7,557 bases of DNA from CAYSXS01 sp043817345 (GCA_043817345.1 JBDRGZ010000021.1:1-7557), one strand, 5' to 3'; counted from the stretch's first letter, positions 1 to 6,245 are shown. The notes: generated by a model from the letters alone, not told the origin. A program made the numbers and translations.

Positions 1-267
1 CTAAACTAAATTTCTTTATATGTAAAACTTTAATCTCTTATGATCCTTTTTAGAATGAAAGTATATTTTTATCTTGAAAGCTCAAATTTATTGTTTAAGA
101 TTTTTTTACTATAAAAACAGTATTTGAATAAGAAAAAACTTTTTATTGGTCTCTGTCGTAATTTCTAAACTGCAACTAAAAAATATAGGTACAATTACAT
201 CTATAAAAGATTTTCTCAAAAATATTCCTGTTAATCTACTATAAAAAATTAAAACTTACATTTCAGG

Positions 268-523
268 GTAAAAACTATTTATTAGTTTATTATTTATTTT
301 TATCCGATATTGTGCTCTAAAATGAATATTAAGTAGATATCTGGCAATAATACTAATATGCCCCAGATATACATAATATTGATTAAATTTAGTAATATAT
401 TATTGAAACCTTGTATCGGATTTGTTATTTATTAATATTTTGCACAGTTTTTGTCAATATTAATTGACAAAGCTTAAAGATAGCAAAAGAATAACTTACA
501 AATGAAAGCTAAATAGTTTTTAC
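268..523. repeat. Inverted-repeat-bounded segment with nested arms
   Basis: The sequence GTAAAAACTATTTA at 268-281 is exactly complementary to TAAATAGTTTTTAC at 510-523. Inside lie further complementary pairs in nested order: 302-309 with 414-421 (ATCCGATA / TATCGGAT), 325-331 with 374-380, and 337-344 with 363-370 (ATATCTGG / CCAGATAT). The arms are short and mostly A/T, so some pairing is expected by chance, but the ordered nesting is notable. No transposase is nearby. It could be a MITE-like remnant or the fold of a noncoding RNA. Confidence 0.35.
450..471. repeat. Perfect 9-bp-stem hairpin
   Basis: TTTGTCAAT (450-458) and ATTGACAAA (463-471) are perfect complements around a 4-nt loop, ATTA. 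No long T-run follows on either strand, so it is a weak candidate for a terminator. A dyad operator or part of a larger RNA fold is equally possible. No gene starts nearby that it would obviously control. Confidence 0.45.
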
Positions 524-613
524 TACTATAGATAACATATTCCTGCTAATTTTAAATAATAATAAACAACCTTGCAACAAACTGGCGGGGAAATCTTTTA
601 TTATTATAAATAA

Positions 614-645
614 AAAAAATTCAGATTAATTAATCTGAATTTTTT
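614..645 (-). terminator. Palindromic rho-independent terminator after the small membrane protein gene
   Basis: The 32 bases form a perfect palindrome: A-tract, then TTCAGATTAA mirrored by TTAATCTGAA, then T-tract. Read leftward, the hairpin is followed by a T-rich run, as expected for intrinsic termination. It lies 22 bp past the stop codon of the leftward gene at 668-1108. Because it is symmetrical it could also stop transcripts coming from the left. Confidence 0.8.
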
Positions 646-667
646 ATTATTATTTTTTATTTTTTAT

Positions 668-1108
668 CTATTTTTTAGCATTTTCATATTTATTAATTGC
701 TTGGACTATTTTTGCATCATCTGTTAAGTCTTCTACAAATAGTATATGTTGCCTATTTATTCTCATTTCATCGTATGGTCCATGCACTTCATTGCCTAAT
801 TTTATGAGTGGAAAGTCTTTTGGTATCTGTTCTGCTCCCTGATGAAGGTTGACCATGTCTTGTAAATAATATATATTTTTTATTACCACACTATCACTAT
901 TTTCTGATACTACCTGGCCAAAATATGTTTGATCATTTGTTAAAAAAATTGCTTGCCAGCTTGCTTTGTTTTTTGATAAACCTCCTGCGTTACTAAAATT
1001 CTGAATAGCTAGATATATTAATAAAATTATTATTATTGCTGCTGAAGAAATTAAGATCCATCCACTTTTTGTAACCTTATATTTATACTCTGTATTTGTT
1101 GTTTCCAT
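668..1108 (-). CDS. Small single-pass membrane-anchored protein, unknown function
   Basis: The 146-residue protein has a short polar N-terminus (residues 1-16, net basic), one strong hydrophobic helix at about 17-36 (isoleucine-rich), and a soluble remainder. The pattern is a signal-anchor with the C-terminal domain outside the cell. The outer domain has an aromatic-rich motif WQAIFLTNDQTYFGQV (51-66), then VVIKNIYYLQ (74-83), then LIKLGNEVHGPYDEM (101-115) and a charged helix to the end. I recall similar small anchored proteins as conserved hypotheticals in CPR genomes, but I cannot assign a function. It lies 61 bp downstream of ftsW in the same direction and has its own candidate promoter. 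This suggests, but does not show, an envelope role. The start at 1106-1108 places the basic residues just before the helix. The stop codon is TAG. Confidence 0.8.
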   Translation of the reverse strand: METTNTEYKYKVTKSGWILISSAAIIIILLIYLAIQNFSNAGGLSKNKASWQAIFLTNDQTYFGQVVSENSDSVVIKNIYYLQDMVNLHQGAEQIPKDFPLIKLGNEVHGPYDEMRINRQHILFVEDLTDDAKIVQAINKYENAKK

Positions 1109-1142
1109 ATTTTTAATTTAATTTGTTATGTATTAATTTTAC

Positions 1143-1173
1143 ATTATAATTTTTTAAAAAGCAAAACTGTTAA
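1143..1173 (-). promoter_or_regulatory. Candidate sigma-70-type promoter for the small membrane protein gene
   Basis: On the minus strand there is a perfect TATAAT at 1143-1148. TTAACA, one base from the consensus -35 TTGACA, lies at 1168-1173, with a 19-bp spacer that is longer than ideal. The -35 overlaps the ftsW stop codon (1170-1172). The -10 ends 34 bp before the start codon. In such AT-rich DNA chance matches are common, so confidence is moderate. Confidence 0.5.
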
Positions 1174-2270
1174 TTGTTTTTATTTATATTAACAAGTATT
1201 CCGCAGGCTGCAAGTGTTGTCATCAATGCTGTCCCACCAAAACTGACCAGGGCTAATGGCACTCCTGTCAAAGGCATGATGCCAACCATAGCCCCCATAT
1301 TGAGAAAAGCCTGTCCCCCAACCCAAACAGCAAGACCAATTGTAAAAAGTCTTGCAAAATTATTTGTTGTTCTTTTAGAAATCTTTATAATTTTAAAAAT
1401 AAAAAAAAGATAAACCAAAACAAACAGGGTTGTGATTATAAAACCAAACTCCTCCCCCATTACGGCAAAAATAGAATCACCAGCAACCTCTGGTAAATAT
1501 TGAAACTTTTGTCTTGAGTGTCCAAGTCCCATACCAAATATTCCTCCGCTACCTATGGCTAGTAATGCCTGGTTGATATGATAACCAATACCTTGTGGGT
1601 CAATTTCTGGATTTAAAAAAACTGTTAAACGTTGCATTCGATATGGAGCTATTTTTATTAAACCAACAACCCCAATAATTCCTGCCATACACAAAGAAAA
1701 TATATATGAGAGTTTAACTCCTGAAGCATAGAAAATAGCAAGGGACATGAGAGCTATTATAAATAAAGTTCCAAGATCTGGTTGCAAAGCAATTAACCCT
1801 AAGACTATCCCAACGATTATAACAAAAGGTACAAGCCCTTGGGATATACTATTTTGATGTTCTTTATTCTTTGTAAACCAAGCAGCCAGATATATTAAGA
1901 GTCCTAATTTAGCAATTTCAGATGGTTGAATTGAGAGAGATCCCCACCCAACCCATGAATGTGCTCCATGACGGATAATACCTAATCCTGGGATAAAGAC
2001 TAAAATTAGCAAAATTATTGATCCCAAAAAAAATAGATTAGCTTTTTTTTGTAAGAATTTATAGCTTATCTGTGAAAATATAATAAAAAAAAGTATACCT
2101 GGCACTAATCCGTGAGTTAATTGATGTTTTAAGAAATAATAACTGTCATTAAACCCGGCATATCCAACAACTGATGAAGCTGATGCTAGCATTATTAAAC
2201 CAAAAATAACTAAAGCTCCTATAGTTATGATGAGTGAGGTACTGGATTGATTATGTTTCTCGTGTGTCAT
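1170..2270 (-). CDS. ftsW: FtsW-type SEDS peptidoglycan glycosyltransferase
   Basis: This is a 366-residue polytopic membrane protein of the SEDS family, which polymerises lipid II into glycan strands together with a class B penicillin-binding protein. Conserved landmarks are in order: QPSEIAKLGLLIYLA (115-129), QPDLGT (163-168), a large extracytoplasmic loop with PYRMQRLTVFLNPEIDPQG (209-227) and GYHINQALLAIGSGGIFG (229-246), then YLPEVAGDSIFAVMGEEFG (258-276), and the C-terminal PLTGVPLALVSFGGTAL (333-349). Asp265 in GDSIFA aligns with the catalytic Asp of RodA/FtsW. The loop motifs and a neighbouring Mur ligase favour FtsW over RodA, though GVPL is somewhat RodA-like. The length is typical of a minimal FtsW. 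It is preceded by a terminator, so it should have its own promoter. A TAGAAT ends 8 bp before the ATG, which would give a nearly leaderless mRNA, but no good -35 is visible. Confidence 0.93.
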   Translation of the reverse strand: MTHEKHNQSSTSLIITIGALVIFGLIMLASASSVVGYAGFNDSYYFLKHQLTHGLVPGILFFIIFSQISYKFLQKKANLFFLGSIILLILVFIPGLGIIRHGAHSWVGWGSLSIQPSEIAKLGLLIYLAAWFTKNKEHQNSISQGLVPFVIIVGIVLGLIALQPDLGTLFIIALMSLAIFYASGVKLSYIFSLCMAGIIGVVGLIKIAPYRMQRLTVFLNPEIDPQGIGYHINQALLAIGSGGIFGMGLGHSRQKFQYLPEVAGDSIFAVMGEEFGFIITTLFVLVYLFFIFKIIKISKRTTNNFARLFTIGLAVWVGGQAFLNMGAMVGIMPLTGVPLALVSFGGTALMTTLAACGILVNINKNN

Positions 2271-2290
2271 ACATTCTTATTCTATCCTAT

Positions 2291-2328
2291 TTTTTATAAA
2301 ATAAAAAGCTGGTAAATTTTATCAGCTT
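2291..2328 (-). terminator. Rho-independent terminator after the Mur ligase gene
   Basis: AAGCTG..TAAA (2306-2316) pairs with TTTATCAGCTT (2318-2328), with one G-T wobble and a tight loop. Read leftward it is followed at once by TTTTTATTTTAT. It lies in the 106-bp gap between the Mur ligase stop and the ftsW start, so it separates argS-mpl from ftsW transcriptionally. Confidence 0.8.
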
Positions 2329-2376
2329 GATAGATTTGTTGTAACTTGTTTACTTATTTAAGCCTCACCAATTTAG

Positions 2377-3816
2377 TTACAGTTTCTTAATAATATCTTT
2401 TATCATGCCATCGAAATTACGAGATCCCATAGTAACAATTACATCCTTAGGTTTAGATAATTTTAATATATTTTGTATGATTTTATCAAAATTTGGTTGA
2501 TAAACTACATTTTTATGAGTCTTTTTAAGGTTTTCAGCTAATTCCTTGCCTGAAACATCATATACACCTGGTTTTTTCTTGTATTCATTTAATTTAGGTA
2601 CACATACTTTATATATACCATTAAATGCATTATTGTAACTTTTCATACATTTAATTGATCTGCCACCTCTATTTGGTTCAAAAACTGAAAAAATATTTGA
2701 ATCTGGAAAATGTTTAACTAAAGCTTTAACAGACTCCTTAGTTTTTGATGGTGAATGAGCAAAATCATCAATTATAGTTATATTATTTTTTTTACTTCTA
2801 ATTTCTAATCTTCTTTTTACATTTTTAAAAGTTTTTACAGCTTGTTTAATTTTATTTATATTTATTTTCAATTCTTGAGCTAACATTATAGCTGCACACC
2901 AATTTTCTATATTCAAATCACCGATTAAATGAGTTTTAAAAGTTTTTTTAGAAATGTCATTCTGAACGACTTTTATGGCTGTTGAGAATGAAGAATCTAT
3001 TTTTCTAATATCAAAGTCAGTAAATATTTTATTTTTGTTTAACAGATCCTTCGTCCCGATAGCTTGGGACTCAGGATGACAACCATAAAAAATAACTTTA
3101 CACTTTGCATTTTTTAAAACCTCTTTTAAATTTTCCCCATTTTTCTTAGCAATAATTACTCCGTCTTTAGGAACTGATTTAACTAAATTTTTAAAAGTAT
3201 CAATATATGATTTCTTGGTTTTAAAAATATCCATATGATCCCATTCAGCTGAAGTTAAAATTAAATACTTAGGATGATAAAAATCAAACTTAGAAGAATA
3301 GTCCCAAGGTGAAGCTGCTGGATATTCATCTCCTTCAACAATTGATAAATTTGTTTTTGTTAGCCTTGCACCATGATTAAAATTCAATGGCAAACCACCG
3401 AGCATATAGCTTGGATTTTTCCCTGCAACTTCAAAAATCCAGGCCGTCATGGCAGTAATTGAAGTTTTAGCATAAGTACCTGCAATCACAATAGAATTTT
3501 TTCTTATAAAATATTTTTCTAATAATTTAGGAAAATGTTCTAATTCAATTTCATTTTCTCTAGCATATTTAACTTCTGGATTTTCATCTGAATAATGTGC
3601 ATTACCAATTACAATCTCATCTGGTTTACCAACTTTTTTGGGATTGAAAGGATAATAGTAATCAACTTTATTTTTCTTTAAATAATCACTCATTGGAGGG
3701 AATATTTTTTTGGGTTCAGAACCAGTGATTTTAAATCCTGCACGCCTAAAAGCCACAGCAATTGAAGCCATTGCTGTTCCGCCTATACCAATAAAATGGA
3801 TATGTATTTTATTCAT
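2377..3816 (-). CDS. mpl: Mur ligase, Mpl/MurC type
   Basis: The 479-residue protein has the three-domain Mur ligase layout. The N-terminal UDP-sugar-binding fold (about 1-105) carries HFIGIGGTAM (7-16) and FPPMS (39-43). The central ATPase (about 106-300) carries a P-loop GTYAKTS (113-119), EGDEY (161-165) and EWDHMDIF (191-198). The C-terminal domain carries KRRLEIR (334-340), DDFAHSP (350-356) and FEPNRGGR (379-386). The PPMS motif, LGGLPLNF (139-146) and SKFDFYHPKYLIL (175-187) resemble Mpl, which joins a recycled tripeptide to UDP-MurNAc, more than MurC, which adds L-alanine. MurC activity cannot be excluded. Two oddities: the P-loop has Ala where GxxGK[ST] has the second Gly, and residues 246-258 are encoded by a REP-like palindrome. 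It starts 2 nt after the argS stop, so the two are probably cotranscribed and translationally coupled. No Shine-Dalgarno is visible. Confidence 0.85.
   Translation of the reverse strand: MNKIHIHFIGIGGTAMASIAVAFRRAGFKITGSEPKKIFPPMSDYLKKNKVDYYYPFNPKKVGKPDEIVIGNAHYSDENPEVKYARENEIELEHFPKLLEKYFIRKNSIVIAGTYAKTSITAMTAWIFEVAGKNPSYMLGGLPLNFNHGARLTKTNLSIVEGDEYPAASPWDYSSKFDFYHPKYLILTSAEWDHMDIFKTKKSYIDTFKNLVKSVPKDGVIIAKKNGENLKEVLKNAKCKVIFYGCHPESQAIGTKDLLNKNKIFTDFDIRKIDSSFSTAIKVVQNDISKKTFKTHLIGDLNIENWCAAIMLAQELKININKIKQAVKTFKNVKRRLEIRSKKNNITIIDDFAHSPSKTKESVKALVKHFPDSNIFSVFEPNRGGRSIKCMKSYNNAFNGIYKVCVPKLNEYKKKPGVYDVSGKELAENLKKTHKNVVYQPNFDKIIQNILKLSKPKDVIVTMGSRNFDGMIKDIIKKL
3044..3080 (-). repeat. REP-like palindromic element inside the mpl-like coding region
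   Basis: This is a GC-richer island in very AT-rich DNA. Plus-strand outer arms ATCCT (3046-3050) and AGGAT (3073-3077) flank inner arms GTCCC (3053-3057) and GGGAC (3066-3070), with an 8-nt loop GATAGCTT and a TC/TC internal mismatch. The ends, GTCATCCTGAG and CGAAGGATCT on the minus strand, match my memory of a widespread dispersed bacterial palindromic repeat normally found between genes. Here it is read in frame and encodes the mpl residues CHPESQAIGTKDL (246-258), so the gene stays open. The family assignment is from recall and needs a search. Confidence 0.7.
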
Positions 3817-3818
3817 TT

Positions 3819-5402
3819 TTACATCTGCTCAGGTGCAGAAACACCTAAACATTTTAAAACATTTTGTAGAACTTGTTTTGTCGCCTTAATAATGTCTAAT
3901 CTAGATTCTAAAACCTTATCGTTTTCAATTACTTTACAATTCTCATAAAAATCATGTAGCTTATCTGCAATAGCCACGGCATAAAAAGCAACCTTATGAA
4001 CTTCATAACTTTCAGCAATTTCAGAAACCAATTCTGGCCATTTGATTAGCTCCTTAATTAATTCTTTTTCAGAATTATGTAATTCACATTTATCTTTGAC
4101 TTCTTCTGCATCTTCAGCCTTTTTTAATATACTGCAAATTCTAGCGTGCGCATATTGCACATAAAAAACAGGATTTTTCTGAGATTTTTCTTTAGCCAAA
4201 TCCATATCAAAATCCATAGCTTTATTATTCGCATGCATTAAGAAAAAGAATCTTGCTACATCTAATCCTACTTCATTAACCAAATCTTCTAATAATACAT
4301 ATATACCTTTACGTTTAGACATTCTGTATTCTTTACCATCCTTAATCAAACGCACCATTTGCATTAATAAAATTTCTAACTGACATGGATAGCCCATTAA
4401 GCTAACTGCTAATTTTAATCTAGGAACATAACCGTGATGATCTGCACCCCAAATATCAATTACTTTATCAAATTTTCTATCATGAAATTTATCCCAATGA
4501 TATGCAATATCAGGCAAAAAATATGTTTTATCTCCATTTGATTTTACTAAAACACGATCTTTATCATCACCAACATCTTGGTCCGCAACTTTCAACCAAA
4601 TAGCGCCATCTTTTTCAAAAACCAAATCTTTCTTTTTTAATTCCGTGAGCATAGCATCAACTTTGCCATTTTCATGCATATTTTTTTCAAAAAACCAATT
4701 ATCAAATTTAATATTTATTTTTTTTACAACTGGCTGAATATATTCTTTAACAATTTTATCTGCAGCCCAAACGCCGATTTCATCTATATTTTTTAAATTA
4801 TTTTTATTATTTTTTAATTCTTCAGAGAGTTTATCAATATACTCACCTAAATACTGTGCTTCATCATCTTTTAATATGGAATGGCCCAAAACTCTAACTT
4901 GATTACCAAAATTGTTTACATAAAATTCTCTTTCTACTTCATGACCAGCCAAATATAAAATATTAGCCAAGACATCGCCAGAAAAACCACCCCTGCCATT
5001 AGCCAAGGTTAAAGGACCGGTTGGATTAGCAGAAATAAATTCAACTTGAATTTTCTGCTTATCTTTAGCTTTTAACTCACCAAACTTCTCTTCTTGTTTC
5101 AAAATCTCTTCGACTTTCTCATATAAGAACGACCCCTTAACAAAAAAATTAATAAATCCGGGTTTCACAACCTCAACTTTATCAAACTCTTGTTTAAAAT
5201 CTCCGAACTTTCCAAGTATTTCTTCTCCCACTTCCATTGGATTTTTGTTCAATTTCTTACCCAAAACCATGGCAATATTACAAGAATAGTCACCCAAATC
5301 TGACTGAGGAGGATATTCAACCTGAAACAAAGCATCTTCTAATTGATACTTTTCTTTTAATACTTGATTTATTTGTTCTTTTATTGTATCTTTGATATTC
5401 AT
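3819..5402 (-). CDS. argS: Arginyl-tRNA synthetase
   Basis: The 527-residue class I synthetase charges tRNA-Arg with arginine. The N-terminal additional domain covers about 1-110 (including QSDLGDYSCNIAMVLGKKL). The catalytic core begins with VEFISANPTGPL (120-131) and continues through EFYVNNFGNQ (159-168) and GADHHGY (319-325) to the KMSKS-equivalent RMSKRKG (360-366). The DALR anticodon-binding domain starts near QYAHARI (416-422) and ends with LGVSAPEQM, a typical ArgRS terminus, so the protein is complete. It is somewhat shorter than many bacterial ArgRS. The HIGH motif is unusual: where most enzymes have HxGH after NPTGPL, this has TLAN (132-135). It is the first gene of the leftward unit, with a candidate -10 12 nt before its ATG, and is followed after 2 nt by the Mur ligase. 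Confidence 0.96.
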   Translation of the reverse strand: MNIKDTIKEQINQVLKEKYQLEDALFQVEYPPQSDLGDYSCNIAMVLGKKLNKNPMEVGEEILGKFGDFKQEFDKVEVVKPGFINFFVKGSFLYEKVEEILKQEEKFGELKAKDKQKIQVEFISANPTGPLTLANGRGGFSGDVLANILYLAGHEVEREFYVNNFGNQVRVLGHSILKDDEAQYLGEYIDKLSEELKNNKNNLKNIDEIGVWAADKIVKEYIQPVVKKINIKFDNWFFEKNMHENGKVDAMLTELKKKDLVFEKDGAIWLKVADQDVGDDKDRVLVKSNGDKTYFLPDIAYHWDKFHDRKFDKVIDIWGADHHGYVPRLKLAVSLMGYPCQLEILLMQMVRLIKDGKEYRMSKRKGIYVLLEDLVNEVGLDVARFFFLMHANNKAMDFDMDLAKEKSQKNPVFYVQYAHARICSILKKAEDAEEVKDKCELHNSEKELIKELIKWPELVSEIAESYEVHKVAFYAVAIADKLHDFYENCKVIENDKVLESRLDIIKATKQVLQNVLKCLGVSAPEQM

Positions 5403-5414
5403 ATAACTACATTC

Positions 5415-5420
5415 ATTATA
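5415..5420 (-). promoter_or_regulatory. Candidate -10 element for argS
   Basis: TATAAT on the minus strand lies 12 nt before the argS start codon, which predicts a leader of only about 5 nt. The -35 position (about 5438-5443) reads TTTTAT and is weak. It lies within the same 43-bp gap as the smpB promoter, facing the other way, so the two promoters overlap. Confidence 0.5.
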
Positions 5421-5430
5421 TATGAAAGTT

Positions 5431-5439
5431 TGATATAAT
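5431..5439 (+). promoter_or_regulatory. Extended -10 promoter for smpB (leaderless start predicted)
   Basis: TGATATAAT is a perfect extended -10 (TGnTATAAT). Its last base lies 6 nt before the smpB ATG at 5446, so RNA synthesis would begin at or about the A of the start codon. No good -35 is visible at 5411-5416, which is acceptable for extended -10 promoters. Confidence 0.6.
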
Positions 5440-5445
5440 AAAAGT

Positions 5446-5886
5446 ATGAGAATAGCAGAAAATAAAATAGTATATCATGATTATAAAATCTCAGACACGC
5501 TTGAGGCTGGTTTAGTATTGTCAGGGCCAGAAGTAAAATCTATCAAAAAAGGTTCTGTCAACCTAAAAGGAGCATATATATCTTTAGATCAAAACATGGA
5601 AGCATATCTAGTTAATACTCACATTGCACCATACAAATCAGCAAAAACATACCAAAAAGATTATGACCCTCACCAACCAAGGAAATTGTTGTTAAATAAG
5701 AAACAAATAAGCTCTTTGGTTGGCAAACAAAGAGAAAAAGGTGTATCTATTTTACCTTTAAGAATATATATTAAAAACCGGTTAATTAAGCTTCAAATTG
5801 GTATTGGGACAGGAAAAAAGAAACATGATAAACGTGAAGATATTAAAAAAAGAGATTTTGAAAGAAGAAAAAGGAAATTAATGTAA
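5446..5886 (+). CDS. smpB: SmpB, tmRNA-binding protein
   Basis: The 146-residue protein binds the tRNA-like domain of tmRNA and brings it to ribosomes stalled on mRNAs lacking a stop codon. Family motifs: HDYKISDTLEAGLVL (11-25), GPEVKSIKKGSVNLKGAYI (27-45), HIAPY (59-63), QPRKLLLNK (77-85), PLRIYIK (104-110), and the basic C-terminal tail GKKKHDKR (123-130) running to the end. That tail enters the mRNA channel in characterised SmpB proteins. The length is within the family range. It is divergently oriented to argS and is followed 81 nt later by the tmRNA gene. The start fits both the family N-terminus and the extended -10 just upstream, which makes a leaderless mRNA likely. Confidence 0.97.
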   Translation: MRIAENKIVYHDYKISDTLEAGLVLSGPEVKSIKKGSVNLKGAYISLDQNMEAYLVNTHIAPYKSAKTYQKDYDPHQPRKLLLNKKQISSLVGKQREKGVSILPLRIYIKNRLIKLQIGIGTGKKKHDKREDIKKRDFERRKRKLM

Positions 5887-5890
5887 AAAC

Positions 5891-5919
5891 TTGACATAAA
5901 ACCCAAAATTCTTTAGAAT
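5891..5919 (+). promoter_or_regulatory. Strong sigma-70-type promoter for tmRNA
   Basis: A perfect -35 TTGACA (5891-5896) is separated by the ideal 17 bp from TAGAAT (5914-5919), one base off TATAAT. It starts 5 nt after the smpB stop codon. The predicted start near 5926 would leave a leader of about 42 nt to be removed before the mature tmRNA 5' end at 5968. This is the best promoter in the window, as expected for an abundant RNA. Confidence 0.8.
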
Positions 5920-5946
5920 AAAAAGGAGTTCAAAGAGCTCTTTTTT
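5920..5946 (+). terminator. Terminator-like hairpin downstream of smpB, overlapping the tmRNA transcription start
   Basis: AAAAAGGAGTT (5920-5930) pairs with AGCTCTTTTTT (5936-5946), including two G-T wobbles, around the loop CAAAG. The T-run forms the 3' arm. It sits immediately after the ssrA -10 element. A transcript coming from smpB contains the whole stem. A transcript begun at about 5926 lacks most of the left arm and keeps only about 5 bp. Confidence 0.6.
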
Positions 5947-6051
5947 AAAATTTAAATTTTATATCATGGGGGTGTCTAAATTCGATGGAATTAACCTATC
6001 TAATCTAGCAAATCTAGTGTAAACTAGTAAAACATTTATTGCATAATAACT

Positions 6052-6135
6052 GCAAATCTTTTAAGTCGTGCAAAAGCAGGTTTAGCTAATTTAGCTAATT
6101 CTTTCGCTATGCAACCGGCTTCTGTAGTAGCTTAA
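6052..6135 (+). other. tmRNA proteolysis-tag reading frame, 27 codons
   Basis: The most consistent resume codon is GCA (Ala) at 6052, just after ATAACT. The frame reads ANLLSRAKAG, then LANLANSF, then AMQPASVVA, and ends at TAA (6133-6135). The stop lies in the loop of a 7-bp helix (GTAGTAG 6124-6130 with CTACTGC 6139-6145), exactly where tmRNAs normally place the tag stop. The hydrophobic end VVA resembles the usual LAA or LVA degradation signal. At 27 residues it is much longer than the common 8-20. A later Ala codon at 6070 in the same frame would give 21 residues and cannot be excluded. Confidence 0.7.
6081..6098 (+). repeat. Tandem 9-bp duplication in the tmRNA tag
   Basis: TTTAGCTAA occurs twice in tandem (6081-6089 and 6090-6098). 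As 9 is a multiple of 3, it duplicates the residues LAN without shifting the tag frame. This looks like a slippage duplication that lengthened the tag. Confidence 0.8.
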
Positions 6136-6153
6136 AACCTACTGCCATCCAAA

Positions 6154-6198
6154 TGACTGATGTTTGCTAAGTCAATCTGGGTGCCATAACCTGCAAAC
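6154..6198 (+). other. tmRNA pseudoknot 2 (predicted)
   Basis: Stem 1 is TGACT (6154-6158) with AGTCA (6170-6174). Its loop contains GTTTGC (6162-6167), which pairs downstream with GCAAAC (6193-6198). The crossing arrangement is an H-type pseudoknot at the expected place after the tag helix. Confidence 0.65.
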
Positions 6199-6201
6199 TA
6201 G

Positions 6202-6242
6202 ATATTTAAATCGCCTTAATTAAATATTAAAACTTAAAAGGC
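6202..6242 (+). other. tmRNA pseudoknot 3 (predicted)
   Basis: ATATTTAA (6202-6209) pairs with TTAAATAT (6220-6227), while GCCTT (6213-6217) in its loop pairs with AAGGC (6238-6242), giving a crossing fold. Confidence 0.7.
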
Positions 6243-6245
6243 TCG

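Larger units (their letters stand above)
1..613. other. Gene-free, repeat-containing AT-rich region
   Basis: I see no credible protein gene, tRNA or rRNA here. The stretch is extremely AT-rich and all frames are closed by frequent stops. It is not featureless. It contains a 14-bp perfect inverted repeat (268-281 with 510-523), a nested set of shorter inverted arms between 302 and 421, a 9-bp-stem hairpin at 450-471, and an imperfect 14-bp direct repeat (222-235 and 537-550, 13 of 14 identical). The octamer CTACTATA also occurs at 236-243 and 523-530. It lies beyond the terminator of the leftward block. It may be a decayed mobile element, an unannotated structured RNA, or plain intergenic DNA whose low complexity inflates repeats. 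Confidence 0.6.

Noticed and set aside
1..613. CRISPR array, tRNA, or recoded gene
   Set aside because: There are no regularly spaced repeats, no T-arm or acceptor-like tRNA pattern, and stops are frequent in all frames. Reading UGA as an amino acid is not suggested by the neighbouring genes.
1174..1413. 79-residue plus-strand open frame
   Set aside because: It lies wholly inside ftsW on the opposite strand. FtsW is strongly supported by SEDS motifs, and this frame has no family features.
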